From contig VXZF01000289.1 in NCBI GenBank assembly GCA_009845645.1, forward strand, positions 1-5,549: a stretch of 5,549 nt of DNA, given 5' to 3'. How positions within the stretch are numbered: position 1 is the stretch's first letter; the number at the start of each line of letters is the position of its first letter. Shown here piece by piece: positions 4,734-5,549 of this stretch. The notes beneath the pieces are model-generated. The model was given only the letters and a program-made list of their open reading frames with translations, had not been told where the DNA came from and did not search any database. This DNA is from Gemmatimonadota bacterium. GTDB taxonomy: Bacteria; Latescibacterota; UBA2968; UBA8231. The translations under genes and the position numbers were made by a program.

Positions 4734-5549
4734 ATGAAGACAAAAAGGATAACCATCGCCGCAGTGGCTCACAGTTGCTCCACAGGCGATTCGGACAAGA
4801 ACCTAGCGTTGATGGAGGAGGTCCTCGCTAATGGAGAAACCTCTGAGACAGACATATACGTCTTTCCGGAGTTGAACATCTCCGGTGGTGTAATATCTAA
4901 AACCGATCTTGTCGATCTCGGAGAAACAGTTCCCGACGGATCCCATGTGGGGGAAGTCTGTGCCTTGGCGAAGAGATACCGAACAGCCATCTGTGCTGGA
5001 CTAGTTGAGACCTCAACAGACGGTATGTTCCTAACGCATTTCATTGCGACTCCGGATGGGTACGCGGGAAGCCAGAAGAAGCTAATTCCCCAGAACCCAA
5101 CTAAGGCAGGTCCTTTCAAATCAGGCCAAACCCTCACACCCATTGACCTAGACGGAACCAAAGTAGCGATCTTGGCCTGCGCGGACTTCCTACTTCCCGA
5201 GCCAAGCATCGCGGCGGCCTTGGAGTCGATTGACCTGATCCTTTCTCCAACCGATTCTTTTGCTGCGTCCATGAGTAACAAGCTGAAAACCCTGCAGGCG
5301 GCAAGGGCAATGGACTGCAACGCCCACATCATCGCCGCTTTCCATATCGACGCACAAACTCAGTCTGAGCAGATTGCAGTCTTAGCATCGGATCCTGAGG
5401 GTAGGACGCTTCTACATAGAACAACTTCGTACCCCGGAACGCACGTCTTCCGGCTTGCTGTGGATCTTCAGCGACCGTCACCCCGCTGGGGTGGGCTACC
5501 AGCGAGGGTTCAACTACTGGAGAAGATGTTGGGGCCCTACTCGTGCTGA
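4734..5549 (+). CDS. Second, divergent nitrilase-superfamily hydrolase
   Basis: The protein has 271 residues and ends exactly at the window edge with a TGA. It shares the C-N hydrolase fold with the gene at 2041 but little direct sequence. The triad is E46 in FPELNISGG, K115 in SQKKLIP (aligned with the usual K-x-H-I-P) and C149 in ILACADFLLPEPS. A glutamate seven residues after the cysteine also fits the family. The RAMDCNAHIIAAF and SDPEGRTL segments match late strands of the fold. Its C-terminal tail (about 246-271) is unusual and not assigned. The ATG at 4734 has a GGAG only 3 bases upstream, closer than normal, so translation may be weak or coupled. It is separated from the phosphorylase gene by 105 bases. 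A nitrilase at each end of the cassette suggests two distinct amide-hydrolysis or amide-transfer steps, not redundancy, but the substrates are unknown. Confidence 0.82.
   Translation: MKTKRITIAAVAHSCSTGDSDKNLALMEEVLANGETSETDIYVFPELNISGGVISKTDLVDLGETVPDGSHVGEVCALAKRYRTAICAGLVETSTDGMFLTHFIATPDGYAGSQKKLIPQNPTKAGPFKSGQTLTPIDLDGTKVAILACADFLLPEPSIAAALESIDLILSPTDSFAASMSNKLKTLQAARAMDCNAHIIAAFHIDAQTQSEQIAVLASDPEGRTLLHRTTSYPGTHVFRLAVDLQRPSPRWGGLPARVQLLEKMLGPYSC

Noticed and set aside
4769..5332. 187-codon minus-strand frame opposite the second nitrilase
   Set aside because: It mirrors a gene with a complete catalytic triad; the antisense product has no recognisable features.

Overview
The window looks like bacterial chromosome or metagenomic contig DNA with dense genes, Shine-Dalgarno sites and intrinsic terminators. 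The organism cannot be named from the sequence. The large minus-strand glycosidase-like protein resembles families I associate with uncultivated, environmental polymer-degrading bacteria, but this is only an impression. No rRNA, tRNA, insertion sequence or CRISPR array was found.

Left part (1-1814, minus strand). A GC-rich gene (378-1814) encodes a 478-residue TIM-barrel glycoside-hydrolase-like protein with a C-terminal beta-rich domain. Just beyond its stop codon is a sigma70-type promoter (342-370) with a perfect -35 box. It would fire into a 190-base region without a convincing gene on that strand. That region can fold as a three-way-junction RNA and ends in two tandem intrinsic terminators. 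The second terminator runs directly into the ribosome-binding site of another minus-strand gene, which leaves the window after 29 codons. This arrangement fits either a cis-acting regulatory leader (attenuator or riboswitch-like) or a small RNA. I do not recognise it as a known class.

Divergent region (1815-2040). It contains the strong Shine-Dalgarno site of the glycosidase gene and a plausible plus-strand promoter (1921-1949) that serves the genes to the right.

Right part (2041-5549, plus strand). Five genes lie close together in one direction: a nitrilase-superfamily amidohydrolase (2041-2808), a 2H phosphoesterase / 2'-5' RNA ligase-like protein (2784-3302, overlapping the first), a Nudix hydrolase (3331-3774), a nucleoside phosphorylase-family gene broken by a frameshift (3844-4628), and a second, divergent nitrilase-superfamily protein (4734-5549). 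All catalytic signature residues I looked for are present in every one. The set of activities (C-N hydrolysis twice, cyclic phosphodiester opening, nucleotide pyrophosphate cleavage, N-glycoside phosphorolysis) suggests a small nucleotide- or nucleoside-processing pathway, such as salvage, detoxification or tailoring of a modified nucleotide. I know of no described system with this exact gene set. The substrate is unknown and the pathway is inference.
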